64,000 bases of DNA from Ahrensia sp. (GCA_002706335.1 PAKZ01000003.1:105125-169124); one strand, 5' to 3'; shown: positions 50,859 to 60,965, counted from the stretch's first letter. Notes: generated by a model not told the origin, from the sequence alone. Numbers and translations: made by a program.

Positions 50859-52436
50859 ATGAACAGGGTAATGGCGACATTGCGGCTGATGCGGGCCGGC
50901 TGGGTGCTCGCTCGCGAGGGCGTGATTGCCGGCCTGCCGGCGCAGGGCCTCGCCGGTCCGGCGGCGACCGCGCACGGGATCGCAAGCGCCCTGGCGCGCC
51001 GACGCAGCGAGAAGCTGGACAGCGCGGAGCGTATGTCGCGGGCGATTGCACGCCTCGGACCCTCCTATGCCAAACTCGGTCAGTTTCTCGCCACGCGGCC
51101 GGATGTGATCGGCCTCGACCTGGCGCTCGATCTCGCCCATCTGCAGGATCGGATGGACAGCTTTCCGATGGAGGAATCGATCCGGCGGATCGAGGACTCG
51201 CTCGGCAAGCCAGTCTCCAAACTTTTTGTTGAGTTGGGCAAGCCGGTGGCCGCCGCCTCGATCGCGCAGGTTCATCCTGCCAAAGTGCGCGACGATGACG
51301 GAACGATCCGCGATGTCGCGGTCAAGGTGATCAGGCCCGGCGTCCGGCAGCGCTTCGCGCGCGATCTCGACACGTTCTTCCTGTTCGCCGAGCTTCAGGA
51401 AAAGCATATGCCGGCATCGCGCCGGCTGCGCCCCGTCGCGATTGCCGAAACGCTAGCGCAATCGACCAAGATCGAGATGGATCTCCGTCTCGAGGCGGCG
51501 GCGCTTTCGGAGCTGCACGAGAATACTAAGGACGATCCTGGTTTCCGCGTGCCGAAAGTCGACTGGCAGCGCACCGGCCGCGACGTCTTGACGCTCGACT
51601 GGGTTGACGGCATCAAGATGTCGGATATCGACAAGCTGCGCGAGGCCGGCCACGATTTGAACCGGCTGGCCGACACGGTGGTGCAGAGCTTCCTGCGGCA
51701 CGCCATGCGCGACGGCTTCTTCCATGCCGACATGCATCCGGGCAATCTGTTCGTCGATCCGAAAGGCGATATCGTCGCGGTGGATCTCGGCATTGCCGGG
51801 CGGATCGGTCTCAAGGAGCGGCGCTTCCTCGCCGAAATCCTCTACGGGTTCATCAAGCGCGATTTCCGGCGCGTCGCGCATGTGCATTTCGAGGCGGGCT
51901 ATGTTCCGTCGCACCAGGATGTCGAAGCCTTCGCGCAGGCCATCCGGGCCATCGGCGAGCCGATCCACGGCCAGCCGGCCGAGACGATTTCCATGGCGAA
52001 TCTGCTGACGCTGTTGTTCGAGGTCACCGATATCTTCGAGATGCAGACGCGGCCGGAACTGCTACTGCTGCAAAAAACCATGGTGGTGGTCGAGGGAAAC
52101 GCACGTGCACTCAACCCGCATTTCAACATGTGGAAAGCGTCCGAGCCGGTGGTGGGCGACTGGATCACCCGCAATCTCGGGCCGGGCGCGATCCTGTCGG
52201 ACGCAAAGACCGGAATAGAATCACTCGGCCGCCTCGCCCGGTCACTGCCCGAGCTTGCCGACCGGACTGAGCGGCTGTCGCTGGAAGTCGAGGAAATGGC
52301 TACGTCCGGCATGAAGCTGGCGCCGACGACCGTCGAGGCGATCGGAAAGGCGGAAGCGCGCGAATCTCGCTCAGGCCGCGTCGCGCTCTGGATCATCGCG
52401 CTGGCGGCGCTCTGGATCGCCTGGCATGTAAGTTGA
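50859..52436 (+). CDS. ubiB: UbiB/ABC1-family atypical kinase for ubiquinone biosynthesis
   Basis: LGPSYAKLGQFLATRPD (KxGQ), AAASIAQVHPAKV, HADMHPGNLFVD. Confidence 0.95.
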   Translation: MNRVMATLRLMRAGWVLAREGVIAGLPAQGLAGPAATAHGIASALARRRSEKLDSAERMSRAIARLGPSYAKLGQFLATRPDVIGLDLALDLAHLQDRMDSFPMEESIRRIEDSLGKPVSKLFVELGKPVAAASIAQVHPAKVRDDDGTIRDVAVKVIRPGVRQRFARDLDTFFLFAELQEKHMPASRRLRPVAIAETLAQSTKIEMDLRLEAAALSELHENTKDDPGFRVPKVDWQRTGRDVLTLDWVDGIKMSDIDKLREAGHDLNRLADTVVQSFLRHAMRDGFFHADMHPGNLFVDPKGDIVAVDLGIAGRIGLKERRFLAEILYGFIKRDFRRVAHVHFEAGYVPSHQDVEAFAQAIRAIGEPIHGQPAETISMANLLTLLFEVTDIFEMQTRPELLLLQKTMVVVEGNARALNPHFNMWKASEPVVGDWITRNLGPGAILSDAKTGIESLGRLARSLPELADRTERLSLEVEEMATSGMKLAPTTVEAIGKAEARESRSGRVALWIIALAALWIAWHVS

Positions 52437-52464
52437 GGCTTTACCGAATTAGCGTCTTGTGATT

Positions 52465-52493
52465 GGATAATTCCAACTTTATCGGAATTATCC
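52465..52493. promoter_or_regulatory. Perfect 10-bp inverted repeat immediately 5' of the coaBC start
   Basis: GGATAATTCC-AACTTTATC-GGAATTATCC, one nt before ATG at 52495. Confidence 0.75.
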
Positions 52494-52494
52494 C

Positions 52495-53967
52495 ATGTCA
52501 GATATCGGTAAATTCGTAGAAGAACGGCTTTCGGCCCTGAAGAAGCGCCCAATTACCGCCGCCACGGAAGCCGGATTGGAGCGTTCCTATTTGCGAGACC
52601 TGATTGTCGGCAAGAAGCAGACCATCCGCGCCGACATGATCGAAAAGGTCGCCGAGGCTATCGGCGCGACGCCGCAGCAACTGATTGCACTGCAATCGGG
52701 CGAAGCTCCCGCCAGGTTTGCAGAGGCGGCGGTGGCCGGGCGGAGCCCCGTTGATGGCAAACGCGTCCTGCTGATTATCGGCGGCGGCATTGCCGCCTAC
52801 AAATGTCTCGACCTGATCCGCAGGTTGCGCGAACGCGGCGCGGCGGTGCGGCCGGTGATGACGCGGGCGGCGGCTGAATTCGTGACACCACTCTCGGTGG
52901 GCGCGCTCGCCGCGGACCGGGTCTTCAGCGAGCTGTTCGACCGCGAGGACGAACAGGATGTCGGCCATATCAGGCTGGCGCGGGAAACCGATCTGATCGT
53001 CGTCGCGCCGGCAACTGCGGATCTGATGGCCAAAATGGCGGCCGGGCTTGCCAACGATCTCGCCTCCGCCATCCTGCTGGCTGCCGGGGCGCCGGTGCTG
53101 ATCGCGCCGGCTATGAACCCGCATATGTGGACCCATCCTGCGACAAGAAGGAGCCGCGAGACTCTCAAAAGTGACGGTATTCATTTCATTGGGCCGAATG
53201 CGGGGGAAATGGCGGAATCCGGGGAGGCGGGGGTTGGACGAATGGCCGAACCGCTTGAAATTGTCGTCGCCGCGGAAACGCTGCTGGATACGACGCCGAG
53301 GCCGCTGACCGGGAAGCGGATTGTGGTGACCTCCGGGCCGACGCATGAGCCAATCGACCCCGTGCGCTACATCGCCAACCGCTCTTCCGGCAAGCAGGGC
53401 CATGCCATTGCGGCCGCCCTGGCGCGGCTCGGCGCAGATGTGCGCCTCGTTTCCGGGCCCGTGACCATCGCCGACCCGGCGGGCGTGACCGTGACGCATG
53501 TCGAGACTGCGCGGCAGATGAAAGACGCGGCCGAGGCCCTGCTTCCCGCCGATGCCGCGATCTTCGCGGCGGCTGTGGCCGACTGGCGCGCGGCGACGGA
53601 AGCCGACGAGAAGATGAAGAAGGAAGGCGGCAAAGGTCCCTCCTCGCTGCCGCTGACGGAAAATCCGGATATCCTTGCGGGTATCGGCAATCACCAGAAA
53701 CTCAGGCCGCGACTGGTTATCGGCTTTGCCGCAGAGACGGACAAGCTGATCGAGCACGGCACCGCCAAACTGAAGCGTAAGGGCGCCGACTATATCGTCG
53801 CCAACGACGTCTCGCCGGATAGCGGCATCGGCGGGTCCGGCGTCATGGGCGGCGACCGCAACCGTATCACCCTGCTGTCATCGGAAGGTGCTGAGGAATG
53901 GCCGGAAATGAGCAAGGACGAGGTCGCCGCGCGTCTTGCCGCACTGGTGGCGGAGCGTCTGGCCTGA
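52495..53967 (+). CDS. coaBC: CoaBC (phosphopantothenoylcysteine decarboxylase/ligase) with N-terminal HTH-like extension
   Basis: CoaBC core from GKRVLLIIGGGIAAYK; about 85 residues upstream in frame include ATEAGLERSYLRDLIVGKKQTIRADMIEKVAEAIGATPQQL. Confidence 0.85.
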   Translation: MSDIGKFVEERLSALKKRPITAATEAGLERSYLRDLIVGKKQTIRADMIEKVAEAIGATPQQLIALQSGEAPARFAEAAVAGRSPVDGKRVLLIIGGGIAAYKCLDLIRRLRERGAAVRPVMTRAAAEFVTPLSVGALAADRVFSELFDREDEQDVGHIRLARETDLIVVAPATADLMAKMAAGLANDLASAILLAAGAPVLIAPAMNPHMWTHPATRRSRETLKSDGIHFIGPNAGEMAESGEAGVGRMAEPLEIVVAAETLLDTTPRPLTGKRIVVTSGPTHEPIDPVRYIANRSSGKQGHAIAAALARLGADVRLVSGPVTIADPAGVTVTHVETARQMKDAAEALLPADAAIFAAAVADWRAATEADEKMKKEGGKGPSSLPLTENPDILAGIGNHQKLRPRLVIGFAAETDKLIEHGTAKLKRKGADYIVANDVSPDSGIGGSGVMGGDRNRITLLSSEGAEEWPEMSKDEVAARLAALVAERLA

Positions 53968-53976
53968 CGCGCCGCG

Positions 53977-54240
53977 TCAGGCGCTCGGCGTGCGGCCGAG
54001 CACTTCACCCGCGTCATCCTCCGCCTGTTCGCGCTTGACCTTGGTCACGGCGATGTTGATTTCGGCCATGCGCTCCTCGACCGCTTCAAGGTTCGCGGAA
54101 CCATCTTCCGCCTTGCGGCCGAGTTCGTGTTTCATGTCGCGCAAGCGCCTGATCTTTTCCTCGCGCGAGAAGATATCGTCGGCCACGATCGATTCCGGCG
54201 TCATATCGGTTTCGGTATACAGTTCGGGTCTATCGAACAT
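53977..54240 (-). CDS. Small conserved hypothetical protein, 87 aa
   Basis: MFDRPELYTETDMTPESIVADDIFSREEKIRRLRDMKHELGRKAEDG...; trimmed from the longer ORF. Confidence 0.6.
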   Translation of the reverse strand: MFDRPELYTETDMTPESIVADDIFSREEKIRRLRDMKHELGRKAEDGSANLEAVEERMAEINIAVTKVKREQAEDDAGEVLGRTPSA

Positions 54241-54402
54241 CGTTTTCTCCCTTGTTGGGTATCGAAACGAAACGGGTGGGACACAAGGCAGTTCCCCATC
54301 CTTGGGTCGTTTCATAAAGCTGAACAATCCGTAGACGATCAGAGAAACTGTGAACGGAGGCCTCGACGTACTATCTTCGGTCAAACGAAGGAGATCTTTC
54401 CC

Positions 54403-55320
54403 ATGTCCATTCGACCCGTAAAACACATTTCCGGAACGCAAAGCGCGCTGGAAGGCGCCGGCGTGAAGCTCGAGCGCGTCTTCGGTTTCGGCGACCCGTC
54501 CATGACCGATCCGTTCCTGATGATGGACGATTTTCGCAACGACCGTCCGCAGGACTACAAGGCCGGCTTTCCCTGGCATCCACATCGCGGCATCGAGACG
54601 ATTACCTATGTGCTCGAAGGCTCGGTCGACCATGCCGACAGCCTCGGCAATGCCGGCACGCTGGGCCCCGGCTCCGTCCAGTGGATGACGGCCGGTTCGG
54701 GCATCATGCACCAGGAAATGCCGAAGGGCGATTTCCGCGGCAGGATGCACGGCTTCCAGCTCTGGGCCAATTTGCCGTCGAGCCTCAAAATGACGACACC
54801 GCGCTACCAGGATATCGGCGCGACCGACATCCCGGAAATCATCGACGATGACGGTACCAAGGTGCGTGTGGTGGTCGGCTCGTTCTGGGGCAAGAAGGGC
54901 CCGGTCGACGGCATCGCCGCCGATCCGCAATATCTCGACATCTCGGTCCCGCCGAACACCCGGAAGGTGCTGCCGATCGACACCTACCGCTCCGCCTTCG
55001 CCTATATTTTCGCGGGCTCCGCGACTTTCCGCGACGCATCGAAACCGTTCGGCGTGCTAGTGGAAAAGGAAATCGGCGGCGAGGAGGTGCATATGCGCGA
55101 CATGTCGGGCAACCGCACGCTTGTCGTCTTCGGCACCGGCGACGAGATCGTCGTGCAGTCCGGCGACGAGGGCGTACGCTTCCTGCTCGTCTCCGGCGCA
55201 CCGATAAAGGAACCGGTCGCCTGGCACGGGCCGATCGTCATGAACACCCGCGAGGAACTGGAACAGGCGTTCCGCGATCTTCGCAGCGGCTCCTTCATCA
55301 GAGAATCCGCCACCGTCTAG
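54403..55320 (+). CDS. Pirin family protein
   Basis: FPWHPHRGIETITYVLEG, GSVQWMTAGSGIMHQEMP. Confidence 0.9.
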   Translation: MSIRPVKHISGTQSALEGAGVKLERVFGFGDPSMTDPFLMMDDFRNDRPQDYKAGFPWHPHRGIETITYVLEGSVDHADSLGNAGTLGPGSVQWMTAGSGIMHQEMPKGDFRGRMHGFQLWANLPSSLKMTTPRYQDIGATDIPEIIDDDGTKVRVVVGSFWGKKGPVDGIAADPQYLDISVPPNTRKVLPIDTYRSAFAYIFAGSATFRDASKPFGVLVEKEIGGEEVHMRDMSGNRTLVVFGTGDEIVVQSGDEGVRFLLVSGAPIKEPVAWHGPIVMNTREELEQAFRDLRSGSFIRESATV

Positions 55321-55338
55321 GTCCCGCCCCAGTTCTCT

Positions 55339-55362
55339 TGGCCGCCGGCACTCCGGCGGCCA
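55339..55362 (+). terminator. Rho-independent-like terminator after the pirin gene
   Basis: TGGCCGCCGG-CACT-CCGGCGGCCA followed by TTTCTTTC. Confidence 0.8.
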
Positions 55363-55429
55363 TTTCTTTCGGATCGACAATCCGTCTGCTGGTGCTATCG
55401 TCCGCCCATTGCCGAAATGAGGTGTGACG

Positions 55430-56026
55430 ATGGCTCGTTCCGTTCTGGAAGACCTGCAAGCGCGATTGAGCGCCACGCGGCAGGAGCTCGAATCCGAATT
55501 CGAAGCGGAGCTCGCGGAACAACGCGAGCGTTTTCGCTACACGTTGCATCGCGGCAAGGTGCGTTTCGAACACGATATCCGCGAATTGCAGCGGCGCTAT
55601 CGCGTGGGGTTGCTGAAATATATCGTCGGCGCGCCACTCGGCTTCGTCCTGTCAGCGCCGCTGATCTACGGGCTGATCGTCCCGCTCGTCTTTCTAGACG
55701 CGGCAGTGACGCTCTACCAGCATGTCTGTTTCCGGATTTACGGGATTCCGCTCGTGCGCCGGCGCGACCACATTATCGTCGACCGGCAACACCTCGCCTA
55801 TCTGAACGGGATCGAGAAGCTGAACTGCGTCTATTGCGGCTATGCCAACGGGATGATCGCCTATGTACGCGAGATCGCCGGGCGCACGGAACAATACTGG
55901 TGCCCGATCAAGCATGCCCGCCGCAGCGCCGATCCGCATGACCATTTCGAGGCGTTTATCGACTACGGGGACGCCGAGACCTATCGCGCGAACCTCAAGC
56001 AGATCAGAAGCGATCTGAACCGTTGA
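55430..56026 (+). CDS. Conserved hypothetical protein with a hydrophobic hairpin and CxxC
   Basis: N-terminal coiled region, two hydrophobic segments, NCVYCGY. Confidence 0.6.
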   Translation: MARSVLEDLQARLSATRQELESEFEAELAEQRERFRYTLHRGKVRFEHDIRELQRRYRVGLLKYIVGAPLGFVLSAPLIYGLIVPLVFLDAAVTLYQHVCFRIYGIPLVRRRDHIIVDRQHLAYLNGIEKLNCVYCGYANGMIAYVREIAGRTEQYWCPIKHARRSADPHDHFEAFIDYGDAETYRANLKQIRSDLNR

Positions 56027-56033
56027 CGGGTCG

Positions 56034-57218
56034 CTAGACGGCCTGTCCCGCCGCCCAGGCGGACGACCAGGCCCACTGGAAATTGTAGCCGCCGAGCCAG
56101 CCGGTGACATCCACGGCCTCGCCGATGAAATAGAGGCCGGGAACGCTTTTCGCGGCCATAGTCTTCTGGTCGAGGCCGGCAGTGTCGATACCACCCAGCG
56201 TAACCTCCGCCGTGCGATATCCTTCCGAGCCTGCCGGCTTGACTTTCCAGCGATGGACCCGGTCAGCCAGGCGGCGAAGGGCCTTGTCGTTCAGCTCCGC
56301 AAGAGGACCGGCGATCGCGCCTTCGCCGCACAGGAATTGCGCGAGAGCCTTTGGCAGCCGGCGCGAAAGGACGGTCTGCGCCTCCTGCTTTCCCGCGGTC
56401 TGACGCGTCTCGCGCAGTTCCGCAAAGACATCGCCACCCGGCGCGAGATCGATGCCAATCTCGTCGCCTTCTCGCCAGAAGCTCGAAATCTGCAGGATCG
56501 AGGGTCCGGACAGGCCGCGATGGGTGAAGAGCAACGCCTCATCGAAGGCGGTCTTGCCGTGACTGACGCGGGCCTGTGCGGCGACGCCGGCCAGAGGCCT
56601 AACCCGCTCCAGCAGGTTCGGCTCGAATGTCAGAGGCACGAGGCCCGGGCGGGTTTCCGTTACCGCCAGTCCGAACTGTCCGGCGACGCGATAGGCAAAG
56701 CCGCTGGCCCCCATTTTCGGGATCGACTTGCCACCTGTCGCGATCACCAGCGAAGCGCAGATAACTGGGCCGGATGAGAGGCGAATGTCATAACCCCCAG
56801 CGGTTTGGGATATTTCCTCGACTTCGGTCGACAATTCCAGCTTACCGCCCGCTTCGGCGAGATCGCCTGTCAGCATGTCGACAATCTGTTTCGCCGAACC
56901 GTCGCAAAAGAGTTGGCCCAGCGTCTTCTCGTGCCAGGCGATACCCTGCGCATCGACCCGCGCGATGAAGTCCGCCGCGGTGAACCGTTTCAGCGCCGAC
57001 ACGCAGAAATGCCGGTTGGCCGACAGGTAGTTTGCCGGCGAAGCGAAAGTATTGGTGAAATTGCAGCGGCCGCCGCCGGAGATGCGGATCTTTTCGCCGG
57101 GCGCGCTGGCGTGGTCGATGACCAGCACCGAACGGCCGCGCCGTCCCGCCTCGATCGCGCAGAACAGTCCGGCGGCGCCAGCTCCCAGGACGATGACATC
57201 GAAACTACGAGGTTTCAT
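56034..57218 (-). CDS. HI0933/YhiN-family FAD-dependent oxidoreductase
   Basis: VIVLGAGAAGLFCAIEAGRRGRSVLVID; ISGGGRCNFTNT; C-terminal GEAVDVTGWLGGYNFQWAWSSAWAAG. Confidence 0.9.
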   Translation of the reverse strand: MKPRSFDVIVLGAGAAGLFCAIEAGRRGRSVLVIDHASAPGEKIRISGGGRCNFTNTFASPANYLSANRHFCVSALKRFTAADFIARVDAQGIAWHEKTLGQLFCDGSAKQIVDMLTGDLAEAGGKLELSTEVEEISQTAGGYDIRLSSGPVICASLVIATGGKSIPKMGASGFAYRVAGQFGLAVTETRPGLVPLTFEPNLLERVRPLAGVAAQARVSHGKTAFDEALLFTHRGLSGPSILQISSFWREGDEIGIDLAPGGDVFAELRETRQTAGKQEAQTVLSRRLPKALAQFLCGEGAIAGPLAELNDKALRRLADRVHRWKVKPAGSEGYRTAEVTLGGIDTAGLDQKTMAAKSVPGLYFIGEAVDVTGWLGGYNFQWAWSSAWAAGQAV

Positions 57219-57264
57219 CCCGTCTCTTTACCCTGAAACGGGCAAACCGCCAGAGGCGCATGAA

Positions 57265-57292
57265 AAAACCGGCGACTCAAGCCGCCGGTTTT
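57265..57292 (-). terminator. Terminator-like stem-loop after the peroxiredoxin gene
   Basis: AAAACCGGCG ... CGCCGGTTTT perfect 10-bp arms including A/T tracts. Confidence 0.7.
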
Positions 57293-57314
57293 CGATTGGC
57301 AGAGATTGCGGCGA

Positions 57315-57968
57315 TCAGGCCGGCAGTTTCGCCTTGCGCAGATAGGGGAAGATGGTCTCGAACTCGCCATACTTCTCCTTTGCCGCCTCGTCGTTGACCG
57401 AAGTCGGGATGATGATCGGTTCGCCGACTTTCCAGTCCGCAGGGGTGGCGACAGTGTTCGCGGTAGACGTCTGCAGCGCGTCGAGCGCCCGCAGCACCTC
57501 GGCGAAGTTGCGGCCGACCGTCATCGGATAGGTCATCGAGAGCTTCAGCTTCTTGTCCGGACCGATGATGAAGACGGAACGCACGGTCTGGCTGTCGGCC
57601 GGTGTCGCATTGCCCGGCAGGTAGTATTCGGCGGGCAGCATGTCGAAGGCCTTGGACACCGCGAGATCGGTATCGGCAATGATCGGGAACTTGGCCGGAA
57701 GGCCGGCATAGGTCTCGATGTCGCTCTTCCACTTCTTGTGGTCCTCGACGCCATCGACCGAAATGCCGATCACCTTGGCGCCGCGCTTCGTCCACTCGTC
57801 GTCGAGACGCGCCACAGCGCCGAATTCAGTGGTACAGACCGGGGTGAAGTCCTTCGGATGGGAAAACAGGATGGCCCAGGAATCGCCGATCCACTCATGA
57901 AAATTGATGGTGCCCTCGGACGTCTCGGCAGTGAAATCCGGAACGACATCATTGATACGGAGGCTCAT
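57315..57968 (-). CDS. 1-Cys/Prx6-type peroxiredoxin
   Basis: HPKDFTPVCTTEFGAVARL. Confidence 0.9.
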   Translation of the reverse strand: MSLRINDVVPDFTAETSEGTINFHEWIGDSWAILFSHPKDFTPVCTTEFGAVARLDDEWTKRGAKVIGISVDGVEDHKKWKSDIETYAGLPAKFPIIADTDLAVSKAFDMLPAEYYLPGNATPADSQTVRSVFIIGPDKKLKLSMTYPMTVGRNFAEVLRALDALQTSTANTVATPADWKVGEPIIIPTSVNDEAAKEKYGEFETIFPYLRKAKLPA

Positions 57969-58138
57969 TTCATACTCCTGCTATTGGTCTTGAACACGTA
58001 ATAACGCGAATGGCGGATACAAGCGTCAGATAGTGTTCCATGCCCGCAGAAAAAACGGGAATATTTTTCTGCCCGCGCGGCAGATTGGCGCAGAGATCGC
58101 GGCAAAAGCTTCTCAGACCGATGCCGACGCGCGGAGCG

Positions 58139-59731
58139 TCACGCCGCCTTGGCGCGGACCTGATAGTCCTTGATTTCCTTAAAGACCATGCCGGGCGCAC
58201 GGTCAGCCTCGTAGTTCAGCGAGAAGGCGTTCTCGGCAAGAAAGACCGGATCGCCGTCGAGATCGCGGGCGATGGCGGAGCGTTGCTTGGTCATGAAGGC
58301 TTCGAGCTGCGCCCGGTCCGCATGCGAAATCCAGCGGCAGACATTGAAGCGGGCGGCTTCGAAATCCACCGGCAGGCCGTATTCCTGTTTCAGCCGTTCC
58401 TTCAGCACGTCGAGCTGCAGTGCGCCGACCACGCCGACAATCGCCGGCGAGCCGTCTTCCGGCACGAAGAGCTGGACGACACCCTCCTCGGCCATCTGCT
58501 GCAGGGCTTCCTTCAGCTTCTTGGCCTTCATCGCATCGCCAAGGCGGACGCGGCGCAGGATCTCGGGTGCGAAGTTCGGGACGCCGTGGAACACCAGCGG
58601 CTCGCCCTCGGTCAGCGTGTCGCCGATGCGCAGCGTGCCGTGGTTCGGAATGCCGACGACATCGCCGGCATAGGCCGTATCGGCGATCTGGCGCTGCGAG
58701 GCGAAGAAGAATTGCGGCGCGGTCAGGCCGAGCTGCTTGCCGGTGCGCGAGAGCCTCGCCTTCATGCCGCGCTCCAGCTTGCCGGAACAGATGCGGGCAA
58801 AAGCGATGCGGTCCCGGTGGTTGGGATCCATATTGGCCTGAATCTTGAAGACGAAGGCGGTCATCTTGTCTTCCCCGGCATGGACCGTGCGGGAATCCGC
58901 CTCCTGATCGCGCGGCGGCGGCGCGAAGGCGCCGAGCGCGTTGATCAGATCGCGTACGCCGAAATTGCGCAGCGCCGAGCCGAAGAAAACCGGCGTCATG
59001 TGACCTTCGAGGAAGGACTGCCTGTCGAAGGGCCGGCAGGCTTCACGAGCGAGCTCCAGCTCCTCGACGAAGGTTTCGCGCTCGTTTTCCGGCAGGCGGT
59101 CGGCGACGGCCTGCGGTCCGTTGACCGGCGTCGCCTCGACCTGCGAATCGCTGCCGCGAAAAGCGTTGGCGGCCAGATTATAGGCGCCGCAGAACGTCTT
59201 CGAGCGGCCGACCGGCCAGGTGATCGGTGCGGTATCGAGCGCCAGCTTCTCCTCGACCTCGTCGAGGATCTCGAAGGGGTCGCGGCTTTCACGGTCCATC
59301 TTGTTGATGAAAGTGATGATCGGGATATCGCGCATGCGGCACACTTCGAACAATTTCAGCGTGCGCGGCTCGATGCCCTTGGCGGCGTCGATGACCATGA
59401 CCGCGGCATCGACCGCCGTCAGCGTGCGGTAGGTATCGTCGGCGAAATCCTCGTGGCCCGGCGTATCGAGGATGTTGAAGACGTTGCCGTCATATTCAAA
59501 GGTCATCACCGAGGTGACCACGGAAATGCCGCGCTCGCGCTCGATCTTCATCCAGTCGGAGCGCGTCTGGATGCGGTCCTTCTTGGCCTTGACCTCGCCG
59601 GCGAGCTGGATCGCGCCGCCGAACAGCAGCAGCTTCTCGGTCAGCGTGGTCTTGCCCGCATCGGGGTGGGCGATGATCGCGAATGTGCGGCGGCGCGCGA
59701 CGGCGTCCTGAAGGGTTTCGGCCATTGTCAT
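58139..59731 (-). CDS. prfC: Peptide chain release factor 3
   Basis: AHPDAGKTTLTEKLLLFGGAIQLAGEVK; DTPGHEDFADDTYRTL; NKMDRE. Confidence 0.95.
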   Translation of the reverse strand: MTMAETLQDAVARRRTFAIIAHPDAGKTTLTEKLLLFGGAIQLAGEVKAKKDRIQTRSDWMKIERERGISVVTSVMTFEYDGNVFNILDTPGHEDFADDTYRTLTAVDAAVMVIDAAKGIEPRTLKLFEVCRMRDIPIITFINKMDRESRDPFEILDEVEEKLALDTAPITWPVGRSKTFCGAYNLAANAFRGSDSQVEATPVNGPQAVADRLPENERETFVEELELAREACRPFDRQSFLEGHMTPVFFGSALRNFGVRDLINALGAFAPPPRDQEADSRTVHAGEDKMTAFVFKIQANMDPNHRDRIAFARICSGKLERGMKARLSRTGKQLGLTAPQFFFASQRQIADTAYAGDVVGIPNHGTLRIGDTLTEGEPLVFHGVPNFAPEILRRVRLGDAMKAKKLKEALQQMAEEGVVQLFVPEDGSPAIVGVVGALQLDVLKERLKQEYGLPVDFEAARFNVCRWISHADRAQLEAFMTKQRSAIARDLDGDPVFLAENAFSLNYEADRAPGMVFKEIKDYQVRAKAA

Positions 59732-59894
59732 GTCCTGAAAATGTGGGGCGCTAATGGCAGGCGCAAGAGCGGCTGTCAAACGAATGACGCGTCCGCAAAG
59801 ATTTTACGTTGATATCAATCTATTTGCGCGCTACCCTGCCGCCATCGCATGGCGCGTCCCGCGCCGCCTTCCTCCGTTTTGAAAGGATCCGCCC

Positions 59895-60314
59895 GTGGAG
59901 CCGACCATCTATCTCTATTTCAACGGCACCTGCCTGGAAGCCATGACATTCTATGCCGAAACGCTGGGCGGGGAGATCACGGGCGTGTTCAAGAACAGCG
60001 ATGCGCCGGACCCGGCGAGCCGCATGCCCGGCGGCGACGATCTGGTGATGAATATGAACATGCGGCTCGGCTCTGCCAACATCATGGCCTCTGACGCGCC
60101 GGGCGAATGGTATACGAAGCCGCAGGGCTTCAACATCTCGTTGGCGGCAGGCTCGATCGAGGAGGCGGAGCGGATTTTCAATGCGCTTTCCAGGGACGGA
60201 GACGTGCGCATGCCTCTGGAGGAGACTTTTTGGGCTGAACGTTTTGCCATGTTCTCCGACCGGTTCGGCACGCCCTGGATGATCAATTTTACCGGCTCCA
60301 AGGCGATGAACTGA
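59895..60314 (+). CDS. VOC family protein (PhnB-like)
   Basis: YLYFNGTCLEAMTFYAETLGGEI; C-terminal DRFGTPWMINF. Confidence 0.85.
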   Translation: MEPTIYLYFNGTCLEAMTFYAETLGGEITGVFKNSDAPDPASRMPGGDDLVMNMNMRLGSANIMASDAPGEWYTKPQGFNISLAAGSIEEAERIFNALSRDGDVRMPLEETFWAERFAMFSDRFGTPWMINFTGSKAMN

Positions 60315-60336
60315 GAAAAGGGAGGCGGTAAACCCA

Positions 60337-60567
60337 ATGTCATTCCAGGCATATCTCGACAATATCCAGGCCAAGACAGGCAAATCGCCGGCGGATTTCA
60401 AGGCTATGGCCGCCGAAAAAGGCTTCGCTGACAGTTCGGGGCTCGCATCGGGCGTCAAGGCGACACAGATCACCGATTGGCTGAAGCAGGATTTCGGCCT
60501 CGGCCACGGCCACGCCATGGCAATCGTCGCGCTTCTCAAGGGCGCAAAGAAGGAAGTCAGCCGATAG
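60337..60567 (+). CDS. DUF4287-like small protein
   Basis: YLDNIQAKTGKSPADFKAMAAEKGF...LKQDFGLGHGHAMAI. Confidence 0.75.
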   Translation: MSFQAYLDNIQAKTGKSPADFKAMAAEKGFADSSGLASGVKATQITDWLKQDFGLGHGHAMAIVALLKGAKKEVSR

Positions 60568-60599
60568 CGTCGGCAGCCAAGCACTGAAGGACCAGTATC

Positions 60600-60953
60600 A
60601 TGAGCTATGTAGACGGAATGGTCGCCGCGGCGCCGGCGAATGGCAAAGATGCCTATCTCGAATATGCGCAGCGCGCCGCCGAGGTTTTCAAAAGCCTGGG
60701 TGCGACTTCCGTTGTCGATTGCTGGGGCGAGACAGTGCCGAATGGTGAAGTCACGTCGTTTCCGATGGCGGTGAAGAAAAAGGAAGACGAGGTCGTCGTC
60801 TTCTCCTGGGTCGAATGGCCCTCGAAGGAAGCGCGCGACGCGGGCTGGAAGAAATTCGAGGACGACCCCTCGATTTTCGAACGCCTCGGCGAAATGCCCT
60901 TCGACGGGAAGCGGATGATTTTCGGCGGCTTCGAGAAGATCGCCAGTTCCTGA
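60600..60953 (+). CDS. DUF1428-like protein
   Basis: MSYVDGMVAAAPANGKDAYLEYAQRAAEVFKSLGATSVVDCWGE...MPFDGKRMIFGGFE. Confidence 0.8.
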   Translation: MSYVDGMVAAAPANGKDAYLEYAQRAAEVFKSLGATSVVDCWGETVPNGEVTSFPMAVKKKEDEVVVFSWVEWPSKEARDAGWKKFEDDPSIFERLGEMPFDGKRMIFGGFEKIASS

Positions 60954-60965
60954 TCCGGGGAGAAT

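Noticed and set aside
58040-59812. 590-aa plus-strand ORF
   Set aside because: Antisense to prfC, which is unambiguous.
59808-59822. TTGATATCAA palindrome resembling an FNR/FixK site
   Set aside because: Lacks the 4-nt spacer of TTGAT-N4-ATCAA, so it is not a good match.
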